Source: Sphingomonadaceae bacterium 3R27E2-A
GTDB lineage: Bacteria > Pseudomonadota > Alphaproteobacteria > Sphingomonadales > Sphingomonadaceae
Direction: 5' to 3'
Length of the DNA stretch: 64,000 nucleotides
Assembly (NCBI GenBank): GCA_005503165.1
Contig: SCNT01000007.1
Coordinates: 62,001-126,000 of the forward strand
Shown here: piece by piece, positions 22,110 through 31,761 of the stretch
Position numbering within the stretch: the first letter of the stretch is position 1
How the letters are laid out: every line of letters begins with the position of its first letter
Notes under the pieces: generated by a model
Database searches by the model: none
The model's input: the letters and a program-made list of their open reading frames with translations, nothing else
Told to the model about the DNA's origin: nothing
Translations under genes and position numbers: made by a program

Positions 22110-24413
22110 TTAGAGGCTGTAGCCGAGGCGGATGCCGAAGGTCCGCGGCCGCATCGTGCCGAAGCGGCTCACGAGGAACGCCTCCGGGTGGATGTAGGTG
22201 ATCGAATGATCGTCGAAGAGATTTTCGACATAGAGCTGCGCCGACAGGTCGCCCTTCTTGAAGCCGAGGCTCATGTTGACATTGCTGTACGCGTCGGTCT
22301 CGCCGAAGGTCGACAGCGGCACATTCGGCAGGCCCGGCGTGTTCGGGAAGCTGCTGTTGTACGACCCGATATGCTGGGCGTTGACCGCCAACATCGCATC
22401 GACGTCCGACCCGATCTTGAAATTATAGCTCATATAGGCCGACCCCTGGATCCGCGGCGCCGACAGCCGGTGCCCGAGCACCGCGCCCGAAATCGCCGCC
22501 TCGGCAGCCGACAGCTTGGTGATCTTGCTGTCGTTATATGCGCCGTTGAAGCCGATCGACACCCCGGTCGCGGGGATCACATTGACTTCGAATTCGAACC
22601 CCTTGCTCTGCGCCGCGCCGATGTTGGTCGCGAACTGCACCGAGTCCGACACGCGGTTCGCCTGCGCCTGGATATTGCTCCAGTCGATCAGGTAGAAAGC
22701 GGCGTTGATGCTGACGCGCCCGCCCAGCCAGCGGCCCTTCGCGCCGACCTCATAGCTTTTCAGGCTGTCCGACGTTGCGCCGAACGGGATGATGATGTCG
22801 TTGGGATCGACGAGGCTCGGCGCCCCGGCGCGCGCATTGACGATCGGCGCGCGGAAACCCGTCGAGAAGGTCGCATAAGTGGTCAGGTTGTCGCTCGGCT
22901 TGAAGGTCGCGCTCGCCTTCCACGACGGCTTGGATCCCTTGGCTTTGACCCCCTCGACCGCCGCATAGGGGGTGAAGGTGGTGAAATTCGCCGGAATGCC
23001 GAACAGGGCATAGGTATAATAATTGAACCCCGCCGCGGTCGCGAGATAGCCCCCCGCTTCGGTGAAGGCCTGCGCCGAGGTCTCGCCATAGCGCATGCCG
23101 CCGGTCAGCCAGAATTTGTCCGAGAAACGGTAGGTCAGCTCGCCGAAGCCCGCGAGCTCCTTGCTGATCGAGTGGGTGTAGAGCTTCTGGAAATATTTGT
23201 CGGGAAGCCCGGTCAGCCCGCGCGCCGCGAGAAAATCGAGGTTCGAGCGATAGAAGAAGTCGACGTCGCGGCGGCGGTGCAGGTAGAAACCGCCGAGCAC
23301 GAATTCGAACGGCCCGTCGAGCGTCGAGGCCAGCCGCGTTTCCTGCACGAACACCTTGTCATAACCGTCGGCGTCGAGCCCGAAGGCGATCGGCGCCCCC
23401 GGGAACGACCCCGGCGCGAAAGTGCCCGCAAGGTCGACATAAAAGCGCTGGTCGAAATCCGAATAAGTCGACGAGCTGGTGAGCTTGGCGAAATCGAACT
23501 CATAGTCGATCGTCGCGTTGGCGATCGCCTGCTTGCCGGTGAAGCGGTCGGGTTCGTCCGACACGCGCTTGTTGCGCCCAAGCGACGGGAGGGTCAGCGA
23601 GCTGTCCTTGGGATTGCTATATTCATAGCTGCCGAGCAGCTTGACCGAAAGCCGGTCGGTCGGTTTCCACAGCAGGATCAGTCGCCCGCCATAATCGATC
23701 AGCGTGTTCGAATTCTTCACCCCGGTCCCGACATTGTCGAGATAGCCTTCCTCGTCGCGGTAGAAACCCACCGCGCGCACCGCGAGCCGGTCCTCGACCA
23801 GCGGCACATTGATCATCGCATTGTAACGCTGACGAAAACTGTCCGACCCGGTCAGCCCGAAATCGACGAGCGCCGCGGTGTCGAAATCATTGAGGTCGGG
23901 GCTCTTCTGCAGGATGCGCATCGCGCCCGACAGCGAACCCGAGCCGAAGAGCGTCCCTTGCGGCCCGCGCAGGAACTCGACGCGCTCGACGTCGAACAGG
24001 TTCGGGTCGACCACGGTGGTGTTGCCGATCGTCGAGACGGGCAGCTCGTCGATATAGATGGCAACGGAGCTTTGCAGATTGGCGTTGTAACCATTGGTCG
24101 CGATGCCGCGCGCGGTGAAATTGTTGAAGTTCGCGGTCGGCTTGTTGAGCACGACGCCGGGCGTCTCGCGCCCGATGCCCTCGTACCCGACGATGCCCTT
24201 TTCGGTCAGCTCTTCCTGCGAATAGGCCGAGATGCTGAGCGGCACGTCCTGGATGCGCTCGGCGCGGCGCGTCGCGGTGACGATGATCGATCCGTCGTCG
24301 TTTTCATCCTCGGCCTGCGGCGCGGTGGTGTCCGCGTCCTGCGCCATGGCCGCGGCCGGAATGGTGAACAGCGCCGTCGCAGCGACGGACGCCAAGAAGA
24401 TTCCCCTCATCAC
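22110..24413 (-). CDS. TonB-dependent outer-membrane receptor
   Basis: The 767-residue protein has a signal peptide (cleavage after AMA near residue 24), a TonB-box-like DDGSIIVTATRRAERI at about residues 42-57, a plug domain (NNFTARGIATNGYN, VERVEFLRGPQGTLFGSGSL) and a C-terminal beta-barrel ending in Leu after FGIRLGYS. It takes up a substrate across the outer membrane. It is the first gene of an operon with MFS, esterase, ligase and TetR genes, so the ligand is probably the ester these process. The plug suggests a small organic substrate more than a siderophore, but that is weak. Confidence 0.93.
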   Translation of the reverse strand: MMRGIFLASVAATALFTIPAAAMAQDADTTAPQAEDENDDGSIIVTATRRAERIQDVPLSISAYSQEELTEKGIVGYEGIGRETPGVVLNKPTANFNNFTARGIATNGYNANLQSSVAIYIDELPVSTIGNTTVVDPNLFDVERVEFLRGPQGTLFGSGSLSGAMRILQKSPDLNDFDTAALVDFGLTGSDSFRQRYNAMINVPLVEDRLAVRAVGFYRDEEGYLDNVGTGVKNSNTLIDYGGRLILLWKPTDRLSVKLLGSYEYSNPKDSSLTLPSLGRNKRVSDEPDRFTGKQAIANATIDYEFDFAKLTSSSTYSDFDQRFYVDLAGTFAPGSFPGAPIAFGLDADGYDKVFVQETRLASTLDGPFEFVLGGFYLHRRRDVDFFYRSNLDFLAARGLTGLPDKYFQKLYTHSISKELAGFGELTYRFSDKFWLTGGMRYGETSAQAFTEAGGYLATAAGFNYYTYALFGIPANFTTFTPYAAVEGVKAKGSKPSWKASATFKPSDNLTTYATFSTGFRAPIVNARAGAPSLVDPNDIIIPFGATSDSLKSYEVGAKGRWLGGRVSINAAFYLIDWSNIQAQANRVSDSVQFATNIGAAQSKGFEFEVNVIPATGVSIGFNGAYNDSKITKLSAAEAAISGAVLGHRLSAPRIQGSAYMSYNFKIGSDVDAMLAVNAQHIGSYNSSFPNTPGLPNVPLSTFGETDAYSNVNMSLGFKKGDLSAQLYVENLFDDHSITYIHPEAFLVSRFGTMRPRTFGIRLGYSL

Positions 24414-24455
24414 GCTCTCCCATATCGCGCCGATCGGATGTCGGCATCAAGGGGG

Positions 24456-24484
24456 TTTATGCCCGTCGTTCGGGAGCGAGTCAA
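24456..24484 (-). promoter_or_regulatory. Promoter of the TonB receptor-esterase operon
   Basis: On the minus strand TTGACT (24484-24479) is followed after 17 bases by CATAAA (24461-24456). The transcript would start near 24449, about 36 bases before the ATG. The -35 box overlaps the left end of the palindrome at 24482-24511, a usual repression geometry. Confidence 0.6.
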
Positions 24485-24511
24485 TATTCACTCTCACGAG
24501 TGTGAATATTG
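24482..24511. promoter_or_regulatory. TetR-type operator of the ester-utilisation operon
   Basis: A 30-base inverted repeat: CAATATTCAC-TCTCA and CGAGT-GTGAATATTG match at 13 of 15 positions per arm. It touches the -35 box of the operon whose last gene is a TetR regulator. Autoregulated repression is the natural reading. Confidence 0.7.
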
Positions 24512-24607
24512 TGATGGAGAGCGATTTGCGAATGAAGTTGGGCGGAAATCAGACGATTTTTGCAGGCCGACAGCGGCGGCGGACCGAAATTCGCTCCTTG
24601 CCAGCTT

Positions 24608-24710
24608 CGTCATCCTGAACTTGTTTCAGGATCCATGGCCCGCCGATTCCTTCAGCGCAGCGCCAGACGAAAGGGCAGGCCATGGATGCTGAAACGAGTT
24701 CAGCATGGCG
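24608..24710. repeat. 103-base intergenic repeat, copy 1
   Basis: The ends are CGTCATCCTGAACTTGTTTC and GAGTTCAGCATGGCG; inside are ATCCATGGCC and its partner GGCCATGGAT. It has the same architecture and nearly the same length as copy 2 at 45294-45395, with imperfect inverted symmetry. No coding capacity is evident. Such elements recur in sphingomonad genomes. Confidence 0.8.
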
Positions 24711-24766
24711 AGAATTGGAGGACGGCTCCCAATCTAACGGCCGCGCAATGCGCCGTGGGCGCCGCC

Positions 24767-26479
24767 CTAATGCTCCGAAGCCCCCGCCGCGCCGATGCCG
24801 GTTTCGGCGCGGACGCGTTGCGCCGGATAGCCCGCCCGGTCGACCGCCGCGCGCCCGCTCTTGTCGGCGCGCGACACCAGCCAGATCGTCAGAAACGCCG
24901 CGGTCATCGAGAAGATCGTCGGCGAGCTGTAAGGGAAAGGCGCGCCCTCATAACCGAGCACCGCCTCCCATATAGCCGGCGACAATATCGTCAGCACCAG
25001 CGCCAGCGTCACCCCGACGAAACCGCCGACCACGACGCCGCGCGTCGTGCAGCCGCTCCACAAAAGCGACATCACCAGCACCGGGAAATTGCCCGACGCC
25101 GCGAGCGCAAAGGCCAGGCTGACCATGAAGGCGACATTCTGCTTCTCGAACGCGATGCCGAGGACGATCGCGATCAACGCGAGCACCGGCACCGTATAGC
25201 GCGACACCTTGAGCTCGTCGGCCGAATTGGCCTCGCCGTGCTTCACGACCGAGGCATAGATATCGTGCGACACCGCCGACGCGCCCGACAAGGTCAGCCC
25301 CGCGACCACCGCGAGGATCGTCGCAAAGGCGACCGCGCTGACGATGCCGAGAAAGATGTCGCCGCCGATCGCGGTCGCGAGGTGGATCGCCGCCATGTTC
25401 CCCCCGCCCTTCAGCGTGCCGTCGGGCATCAGATAATCGGGGTTCGACGCGACGAAGGTGATCGCGCCGAAGCCTATGATGAAGGTCAGGATATAGAAAT
25501 AGCCGATCCAGCCGGTCGCCCACAGCACCGACTTGCGCGCTTCCTTCGCATCGGGAACGGTGAAGAAGCGCATCAGGATGTGCGGCAGGCCGGCGGTCCC
25601 GAACATCAGCGCCATGCCGAAGCTGATCGCCGACAAGGGATCCTTGATGAACCCGCCCGGCCCCATGATCGACAGACCTTTGGCGGCGGCCTCCTCGGGA
25701 CTTGCCCCGGCTACCGCCGCGATGCCGGTCTTGATCTCGACCGCCTTGGCGAACAATGCCTCGGGCGAGAAGCCGAAGTTCCACAGCACCGCAAAGGCCA
25801 TGAAGCTGGCACAGCCGAGCAGCATCACCGCCTTGATGATCTGGACCCAGGTCGTCGCGACCATGCCGCCGAACAGGACGTAACAGGTCATCAGCGCACC
25901 GACGATCAGCACGGCATAGGTATAGGGCAGCCCGAACAGCAATTTGATCAGCTGCCCCGCGCCGACCATCTGCGCGATCAGGTAGAAGAGCACGACCGCA
26001 AGCGTGCTGAACGCCGCGAACAGCCGCACCGGGGTCTGCGCGAAGCGGAAGCTCGCGACGTCGGCGAAGGTGTAGCGCCCGAGGTTGCGCAGCCGCTCGG
26101 CGAGCAGGAAGAGCAGGATCGGCCAGCCGACGAGGAAGCCCGTCGAATAGATCAGCCCGTCGTAACCGTCGGCAAAAATCTGCGCCGAAATGCCCAGAAA
26201 GGAAGCCGCCGACATATAGTCGCCCGCGATCGCGAGCCCGTTCTGGAAGCCGGTGATGCCGCCGCCCGCGGTGTAGAAATCGGAGGCGCTGCGCACCCGC
26301 CCCGCCGCCCAGCGCGTGATGCCGAGCGTCGCCAGCACGAAGGCGCTGAACATCAGGATCGCGGGCCAGTTCGCCGCCTGCTGCTCGGTCTGCCCGGTCA
26401 GCGCATCGGCGGCGGCAATCGCGGGCCAGCCGAGCGCCAGCACGATCAGCGCGGTGCGCGTGATGGGCCAGCGGCTCAT
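24767..26479 (-). CDS. actP: Sodium:acetate/short-chain monocarboxylate symporter ActP
   Basis: The 570-residue protein of the sodium:solute symporter (SSS) family has a cleavable leader (hydrophobic to about residue 24, AAA-D) as in E. coli ActP, then about 13 membrane segments. Typical stretches are [58 protein letters not shown] and [16 protein letters not shown]. The length is close to E. coli ActP (549). It overlaps the DUF485 gene by four bases, the usual yjcH-actP pair. Confidence 0.93.
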   Translation of the reverse strand: MSRWPITRTALIVLALGWPAIAAADALTGQTEQQAANWPAILMFSAFVLATLGITRWAAGRVRSASDFYTAGGGITGFQNGLAIAGDYMSAASFLGISAQIFADGYDGLIYSTGFLVGWPILLFLLAERLRNLGRYTFADVASFRFAQTPVRLFAAFSTLAVVLFYLIAQMVGAGQLIKLLFGLPYTYAVLIVGALMTCYVLFGGMVATTWVQIIKAVMLLGCASFMAFAVLWNFGFSPEALFAKAVEIKTGIAAVAGASPEEAAAKGLSIMGPGGFIKDPLSAISFGMALMFGTAGLPHILMRFFTVPDAKEARKSVLWATGWIGYFYILTFIIGFGAITFVASNPDYLMPDGTLKGGGNMAAIHLATAIGGDIFLGIVSAVAFATILAVVAGLTLSGASAVSHDIYASVVKHGEANSADELKVSRYTVPVLALIAIVLGIAFEKQNVAFMVSLAFALAASGNFPVLVMSLLWSGCTTRGVVVGGFVGVTLALVLTILSPAIWEAVLGYEGAPFPYSSPTIFSMTAAFLTIWLVSRADKSGRAAVDRAGYPAQRVRAETGIGAAGASEH

Positions 26480-26811
26480 GCACCATGATCCTTGCGCAAG
26501 GCGTCGAGGTCGCGGTCAAAGACCTTGTTCGCGCGGCGGACATAGACGGCGGTCAGCACGATGCCCGCGACGATCACCCCGAGCCCCAGCGGAATGCCGA
26601 GCGAAGTCACGCCCGACCCGAGCGGGCGCGCGAGGATATGCGGCTCGAAGGCGATCAGCAGGATATAGCCGAAATAAATAACGAGCATCAGGATCGTCAG
26701 CCGCCAGCCGAAGCGCGAGCGGCGCGTCACCAGTCTTTGATAACGCTCGTCAGCCTCGATCGCGTGTACGTGCCCCGCCGTCTTGTCCTGCGATCCATCT
26801 TCCTGTTCCAA
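26476..26811 (-). CDS. DUF485 membrane protein (YjcH-like)
   Basis: The 111-residue protein starts at TTG 26811, placed four bases after AGAGG. It has the DUF485 pattern: a charged N-terminus, [20 protein letters not shown], a first membrane helix with [10 protein letters not shown], then a second helix [20 protein letters not shown] and a basic end [15 protein letters not shown]. It is the usual small partner encoded before actP; its molecular role is not settled. Confidence 0.9.
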   Translation of the reverse strand: MEQEDGSQDKTAGHVHAIEADERYQRLVTRRSRFGWRLTILMLVIYFGYILLIAFEPHILARPLGSGVTSLGIPLGLGVIVAGIVLTAVYVRRANKVFDRDLDALRKDHGA

Positions 26812-26870
26812 GGCGCCTCTCCCTGCTTTGGAACGCTTCTATGCGGGGAGCGCGCCGCAAACCCAAGCGC

Positions 26871-28193
26871 TTAATCGGGCCGCCATTCCGAAGCGAGCAC
26901 ACCGCGGTCTCCGAACAGCGCCCGCATCGCATCGGGCCCCGCCACCGCCGCGCGCAACCTGTCGGCGAGCGGATCGTCGATGGGGTGCGCCCCGCCGCGC
27001 AGGAAGGCAATCCACGCATCGACCGCGGCTTCGATCGAAGGGCAGCGCGCCCCGCGCTCTTGGTGCCAGGCCAGCGTTTCGACCCAGCGCTGCGGGATTT
27101 TCTGGCTGCCGTCCATAGCGATCTGGATCAGCCGGTGGTGCAGCGCGGGATTGGCGAAGCGGTCGAGCAGCGCGTCGGCATAAGCGGCCAAATCCTGCCC
27201 CGGCGCTGCGTCGATCGTCGGCGCCGCCTCGTCGCGCATCAGCCGCTCGATCACCGGGCGGATGGCGGGATCGGCGATCGCCTGGTGCACGAACTTGTGC
27301 CTCTTCCCAAGCCCGATATACGCCAGCGCCGAATGCGCACCGTTGAGCATGCGCAGCTTCGCGGTCTCATAGGGCGCGACGTCGCTCACCATTTCAGCGC
27401 CGACCGCTTCCCAGCACGGGCGCGGCCCGGCGAAATCATTCTCGATCACCCATTGGCTGAAGCCCTCGGTGACCACCGCACCCTCGTCGCGCACCCCGAG
27501 TTCGCCCTCGATCACCGCGCGATCGGTCTCGGTCGTCGCGGGGACGATGCGGTCGATCATCGTCGCGGGACAGCGGCATTGCGCCTCGAACCAGTCGACC
27601 AGCTCGCCTTGCTCGGAGGCAAGATATTCGCGCATCAACCGGCGCAGAACCGCGCCGTTATTCGCGAGATTGTCGCAGCTGAGCAGCGTCAGCCCCGGCA
27701 GCCCTGCCGCATGCCGCGCCGCCAGCGCCGCGCCGACGAAGCGGTACAGGCTCGACGCCCCCTTCGCCGCGGCGAGATCGAGCGAGCCGTCGGCGGCGCG
27801 CAAATAGCCCTTTTCGGTCACGGTGAAGCTGACGATATGCGTCGTCGGCGCCGCGATGGCGTCGATCACCGCCTGTGCATCCTCGGACGCGACGAGCACC
27901 CGCTGCACGGCGCCGATCACCCGCAAGCTGCTGCCCGCCACGCTGCGCGTCGCGACGGTGTAGAGCCCGCCCTGCGGGTTCAATTGCGCGGCGACGGCGC
28001 CCGACCGCAGCGACACCCCGACGATACCCCAATCGCGATCGCCCGCGCCCATCGCGTCGTCGGTGTAGACCGCCTGATGCGCGCGGTGGAAGGCGCCGAT
28101 GCCGATATGCACGATGCCCGCCGCTTGGCGCCTGCGGTCATAGGCCGGGCGCCCGACCGACGCGGGCGGGACGGTTTCGGCCGACAGCCTCAC
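26871..28193 (-). CDS. uxuB: Mannitol-dehydrogenase-family hexuronate reductase (fructuronate/tagaturonate)
   Basis: The start is GTG 28193, overlapping the uxaC stop (GTGA); 440 residues. The N-terminal NAD-binding region has IVHIGIGAFHRAHQAVYTDD. The family catalytic motif Lys-x4-Asn-x2-His is in ETAKLRMLNGAHSALAYIG. The family includes fructuronate, tagaturonate and mannitol dehydrogenases; the operon with uxaC and a hexuronate permease points to a hexuronate reductase. Only one such gene is present, so it may serve both fructuronate and tagaturonate. It produces mannonate or altronate, and the nearby UxaA argues for altronate. Confidence 0.85.
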   Translation of the reverse strand: MRLSAETVPPASVGRPAYDRRRQAAGIVHIGIGAFHRAHQAVYTDDAMGAGDRDWGIVGVSLRSGAVAAQLNPQGGLYTVATRSVAGSSLRVIGAVQRVLVASEDAQAVIDAIAAPTTHIVSFTVTEKGYLRAADGSLDLAAAKGASSLYRFVGAALAARHAAGLPGLTLLSCDNLANNGAVLRRLMREYLASEQGELVDWFEAQCRCPATMIDRIVPATTETDRAVIEGELGVRDEGAVVTEGFSQWVIENDFAGPRPCWEAVGAEMVSDVAPYETAKLRMLNGAHSALAYIGLGKRHKFVHQAIADPAIRPVIERLMRDEAAPTIDAAPGQDLAAYADALLDRFANPALHHRLIQIAMDGSQKIPQRWVETLAWHQERGARCPSIEAAVDAWIAFLRGGAHPIDDPLADRLRAAVAGPDAMRALFGDRGVLASEWRPD

Positions 28194-29602
28194 AACTTGT
28201 ACGCGGCCTTGACGAGATTGTAGCTGAGGTCGGTCGCGAGTTCGGCGGCCTCCCATTCCTCCATCCGGTGCTCGGCGACGAGCCCGGCGAGGAAACCGCA
28301 GTCGATGCGCCGCGCGACGTCGTGGCGCGCGGGGATCGACAGGAAGGCGCGCGTATCGTCGTTGAACCCGACGGTGTTGTAGAAACCGGCAGTCTCGGTC
28401 ACTTGGCTGCGGAAGCGCCGCATCCCCTCGGGGCTATCGTGGAACCACCAGGCCGGGCCGAGCTTCAGCGCCGGATAATGGCCCGCGAGCGGCGCCAGTT
28501 CGCGCGCATAGCTCGTCTCGTCGAGCGTGAAGAGGATGATCGTCAGCGCCGCCTCATTGCCATATTTGCCGAGCAACGGGCGCAACGCGTGGACGTAATC
28601 GGTCGAGGTCGGGATATCGGCGCCCTTGTCGCGCCCATAATGTTCGAACAGCCAGGGGTTGTGATTGCGGAACGCACCGGGGTGGATCTGCATCACCAGC
28701 CCGTCGTCGAGGCTCATCCCCGCCATCACCGTCAGCATATGCGCGCGGAACAGCTCGGCATCGGCGGCGCTGGCATTGTCGCCGGTGACGCGTGCGAACA
28801 GCGCCTCGGCCTCCGCCTCCGACAAGTCGGCGGTCGCCGCGGTCGGGTGACCATGATCGGTCGAGGTCGCTCCCATGTCGGCGAAGAAGGCGCGCCGCTT
28901 GCGATGCGCGGAGAGATAGCCGGCATAAGACAGCGCATCCTCGCCCGACAGTTCGGAGAAGCGCTTGAGATTGGCTCGAAAACCCTCGAACTCGGGATCG
29001 ACGACCGGATCGGGGCGATAGGCGCTGATTACCCGCCCGCCCCATTCGCCGCTGGCATTCGCAGCGCGGATGACAGCGTGATGCTCGAGCGTGTCGATCG
29101 GACTTTCGGTCGTCGCGATCACCTCGATCCGGTAGCGGTCGAACAAGGCACGCGGTCGGAAAGCGTCGGTCGCGAGCGCCCCGGTGATGCGGTCGTAATA
29201 GAGGTCCGAAGTCTCGGCCGAAAATTGCACATCGAGACCGAAGGCTTCCGCGAAGACCCAGTCCATCCACATCCGCGACGGCGTGCCACGAAAAAGATGA
29301 TAGTTCTGCGCGAACAGCCGCCAGCTCTCGCGCGGATCCGCGGCCTTGTCGCGGATTCCGAGCGCGTCGAGCGGCACGCCCTGCGAATAGAGCATCCGAA
29401 ACACATAATGGTCGGGGTGCAGCAACAGCTCGGCGGCATTGCCGAACGGCGCATTGCCCGCGAACCAGGCGGGATCGGTGTGCCCGTGCGGGCTGACGAT
29501 CGGCAGCGCCGCGACCTCGGCATAGAGCCGCCGCGCGATGCCGCGCTGCGTTGGCTCGGACGGAAAGAGCCGGTCGGGATTGAGCGAGAGCGCGCGCGTC
29601 AC
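28190..29602 (-). CDS. uxaC: Uronate isomerase (glucuronate/galacturonate) UxaC
   Basis: The start is GTG 29602, overlapping the permease stop; the product is 470 residues, the same as E. coli UxaC. The N-terminal SLNPDRLFPSEPTQRGIARR and the metal-site motif SPHGHTDPAWFAGN (His-x-His) are typical, as are RMWMDWVFAEAFGLD and VGFNDDTRAFLSIPARHDVA. It isomerises D-galacturonate to tagaturonate and D-glucuronate to fructuronate in the cytoplasm. It belongs to the operon controlled by the site at 31762-31773. Confidence 0.97.
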   Translation of the reverse strand: MTRALSLNPDRLFPSEPTQRGIARRLYAEVAALPIVSPHGHTDPAWFAGNAPFGNAAELLLHPDHYVFRMLYSQGVPLDALGIRDKAADPRESWRLFAQNYHLFRGTPSRMWMDWVFAEAFGLDVQFSAETSDLYYDRITGALATDAFRPRALFDRYRIEVIATTESPIDTLEHHAVIRAANASGEWGGRVISAYRPDPVVDPEFEGFRANLKRFSELSGEDALSYAGYLSAHRKRRAFFADMGATSTDHGHPTAATADLSEAEAEALFARVTGDNASAADAELFRAHMLTVMAGMSLDDGLVMQIHPGAFRNHNPWLFEHYGRDKGADIPTSTDYVHALRPLLGKYGNEAALTIILFTLDETSYARELAPLAGHYPALKLGPAWWFHDSPEGMRRFRSQVTETAGFYNTVGFNDDTRAFLSIPARHDVARRIDCGFLAGLVAEHRMEEWEAAELATDLSYNLVKAAYKL

Positions 29603-30915
29603 GATGGTTTCGGTTCGCTTTCGACGGTTACGGGAGCGAGCCGCGGGCTGAGCAGGTGGACCGCCAATACCGCAAGGAAGTAGACGATCGTGCAGGCCGC
29701 GAAAATGATCGTATAATTGCCGTTCGTCGCGTCGAGCACGAGCCCCGTGGACTTGGCCATGATCATCCCGCCGACGCCGCCCGCGAAGCCGCCGAGGCCG
29801 ATCACCGAGCCCACGGCGCGTTTCGGGAACATGTCGGGCGGGATCGACAGGATCGTCGACGAAAAGGCCTGATGCCCCGCGAGCGCGATACCGATCAGCA
29901 CGACCGCAAGCCACATATTCTCGAGCCCGGTGACGAACAGCAAAGGCAGCACGCAGCAGCCCGCGCCGATCATCGTGACCTTGCGCGCGAAATTGACGCT
30001 GTGTCCCTTCTGGATCAGCTTCGACGACACCCAGCCACCGAGAATGCTCCCGACGTCGGACAACAGATACATGATGATCATCGGCAGCAGCACGATTTTC
30101 AGATCGACGTCATAGGTCGAGCTGAAATATTTGGGCAGCCAGAAGAGCATCAGGAACCACACCGGGTCGGTCAGGAATTTCGCCGTAGCAAAGGCCCAGG
30201 CTTCGCGCTTGGTGACGATCTTGCTCCAGCCGATGCGCGCGATTTTCTCGGGCGGGTCGTGCTCGATCCACGCGAGTTCGGCCTTGCTCACCTTCCCGCT
30301 CTCGCGCGGATTGCTGTAGAGCCAGAGCCACAGCAGCAGCAGCACGACGCCGAAGGCGCCGGTGTAGATAAAGGTCTCGCGCCAGTCGAAACCCATCCAG
30401 ACCATGAACAGCGCGATCGTCGGCGCGGTCAGGATCACGCCGATCGTCGTCGCGCTGTTGACCCAGCCGATCGCATAGGCGCGTTCCTTTTGCGGGAACC
30501 ATTCGCTCGATGCACGCACGGCCGACGGGAAATGCCCCGCCTCGCCGACGCCGAGGATGACGCGGGCCATCATGAACGAGATCACCGAGGAGGCGAAGCC
30601 ATGTGCGACATGGCCCACGGTCCAGATGCTGATCGCGATCGCATAGCCGACCTTCGGCCCGAAGCGGTCGATCAGCCAGCCCATCAGGAGGAAGCCCATG
30701 GCATAGGCCGCCTGGAAGGCGGTGACGATGTTGCCATAGTCGTTCTCGCTCCAGCCGAGCTCGGTGCCGAGCGTCGGCGCGAGCAGGCCGAGCATGGTGC
30801 GGTCGATATAATTGACCGTCGTCGCCGCAAAGAGCAGCGCGACGATCATCCAGCGGTACCTCCCCGAGCGTGGCACGGGCGCCGCCGAACCTCCGTTCGC
30901 GATTGCGTGCGCCAT
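29599..30915 (-). CDS. MFS hexuronate permease (ExuT-like)
   Basis: The 438-residue protein has twelve predicted membrane helices and the pattern of the anion:cation symporter family (TTVNYIDRTMLGLLAPTLGT, WLIDRFGPKVGYAIAISIW, GVGEAGHFPSAVRASSEWFP). Members transport hexuronates, and its coupling to uxaC (four-base overlap) and uxuB supports galacturonate/glucuronate import. It is preceded by the MhpD-like gene with a 21-base gap. Substrate is inferred from context. Confidence 0.88.
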   Translation of the reverse strand: MAHAIANGGSAAPVPRSGRYRWMIVALLFAATTVNYIDRTMLGLLAPTLGTELGWSENDYGNIVTAFQAAYAMGFLLMGWLIDRFGPKVGYAIAISIWTVGHVAHGFASSVISFMMARVILGVGEAGHFPSAVRASSEWFPQKERAYAIGWVNSATTIGVILTAPTIALFMVWMGFDWRETFIYTGAFGVVLLLLWLWLYSNPRESGKVSKAELAWIEHDPPEKIARIGWSKIVTKREAWAFATAKFLTDPVWFLMLFWLPKYFSSTYDVDLKIVLLPMIIMYLLSDVGSILGGWVSSKLIQKGHSVNFARKVTMIGAGCCVLPLLFVTGLENMWLAVVLIGIALAGHQAFSSTILSIPPDMFPKRAVGSVIGLGGFAGGVGGMIMAKSTGLVLDATNGNYTIIFAACTIVYFLAVLAVHLLSPRLAPVTVESEPKPS

Positions 30916-30936
30916 TTTCTCTCTCCCGTGGTGGCG

Positions 30937-31734
30937 TTAGTAGCCCGAAATCGAACAGCCGACGCGGATTTTTCCGCCGAACAGCGCCTCGCCTCGCTGA
31001 CCGGGGCGGATTTCGTGGATGCCGGTGATCGCGCCCGCCGACACCCAGGTGCCGGGGGCGATCGCGATGCCGCGCGCGCGCAGCGTGCGGATCAGGAATA
31101 GCGCCGATCCGAAGGGACCGTCGAGCATCGACTCCATCGTCGCGGTGCCGACGCGCGTCCCGTCGATGAAGAACTCGACCGGCATGCGGATCAGGTCGAC
31201 GGTCGGCCAGTCGGGGATGACCGGCCCGAGCACGAGCCCCTTGTTGTTGCCATAGTCCGATGCGGTGACCGCGGGGCCGTGGCGGTTGATCGCGGGAAAG
31301 GGCGAGCTGGCGATCTCGATCCCCGTGCGCACCTCGTCGATGCAGCCGCGCACGGTGTCGATGTCGTAATCGCGCTCTCCGACGTCGCCGAAGCGCAGCA
31401 GCACCTCGGCCTCGGCGGCGCCGAAACCCGCCGCATAAACGGGCATCGCGGGCTCGACGCCGTTGCTGCCGTCGAAAATCTCGTCGGTGAAGATCGGACC
31501 CGCGAGGCGATTGTCGCCATATTGGTCGACCAGTTCGGGGGCGATGCGTCCCACCTTCCAGCCGCCGATGCGGCGCCCGTCGAGCGCGATCGCATGGTCC
31601 TGGATCGCATAGGCCTCGGCCATCGTCACCGGCATGACCCCAGGATACTCGGTAAGCGGTGTCTTTTCCGCGCGCGCCGCGATGAACGCCCGGGCGACAT
31701 TCTCTTGTTCGTTCAATCCCGACATCTTTGTCAT
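30937..31734 (-). CDS. 2-keto-4-pentenoate hydratase-family protein (MhpD-like)
   Basis: The 265-residue protein belongs to the hydratase/decarboxylase branch of the FAH superfamily: YAIQDHAIALDGRRIGGWKV, the acidic metal ligands in AEAEVLLRFG (Glu-x-Glu pattern), GIEIASSPFP, and the C-terminal GTWVSAGAITGIHEIRPGQR. Known members hydrate 2-keto-4-pentenoate or related dienoates in aromatic catabolism. Here it opens a hexuronate operon and is directly behind a LacI-type operator, so it may act on a keto-deoxy sugar acid. ATG 31734 is used; a second ATG nine bases in (31725) fits the ribosome-binding site about as well. Confidence 0.8.
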   Translation of the reverse strand: MTKMSGLNEQENVARAFIAARAEKTPLTEYPGVMPVTMAEAYAIQDHAIALDGRRIGGWKVGRIAPELVDQYGDNRLAGPIFTDEIFDGSNGVEPAMPVYAAGFGAAEAEVLLRFGDVGERDYDIDTVRGCIDEVRTGIEIASSPFPAINRHGPAVTASDYGNNKGLVLGPVIPDWPTVDLIRMPVEFFIDGTRVGTATMESMLDGPFGSALFLIRTLRARGIAIAPGTWVSAGAITGIHEIRPGQRGEALFGGKIRVGCSISGY

Positions 31735-31761
31735 TTCCCTCTTCCGGAAAATCCTCTAAGA

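Larger units (their letters stand above)
24414..24766. other. Intergenic region with promoter, operator and repeat
   Basis: About 350 bases without a gene between the TonB-receptor start and the actP stop. It holds the receptor promoter, a TetR-type operator, one copy of a 103-base repeat (24608-24710), and a weak hairpin at 24714-24733 (ATTGGAGG-acgg-CTCCCAAT, imperfect) that could end the actP transcript. Confidence 0.65.

Noticed and set aside
15893-24413. Resemblance to the Sphingopyxis fumonisin-degradation cluster (TonB receptor, permease, type-B esterase)
   Set aside because: The aminotransferase and other diagnostic genes are absent, and an AlkK-like ligase is present, so only the general plan is shared.
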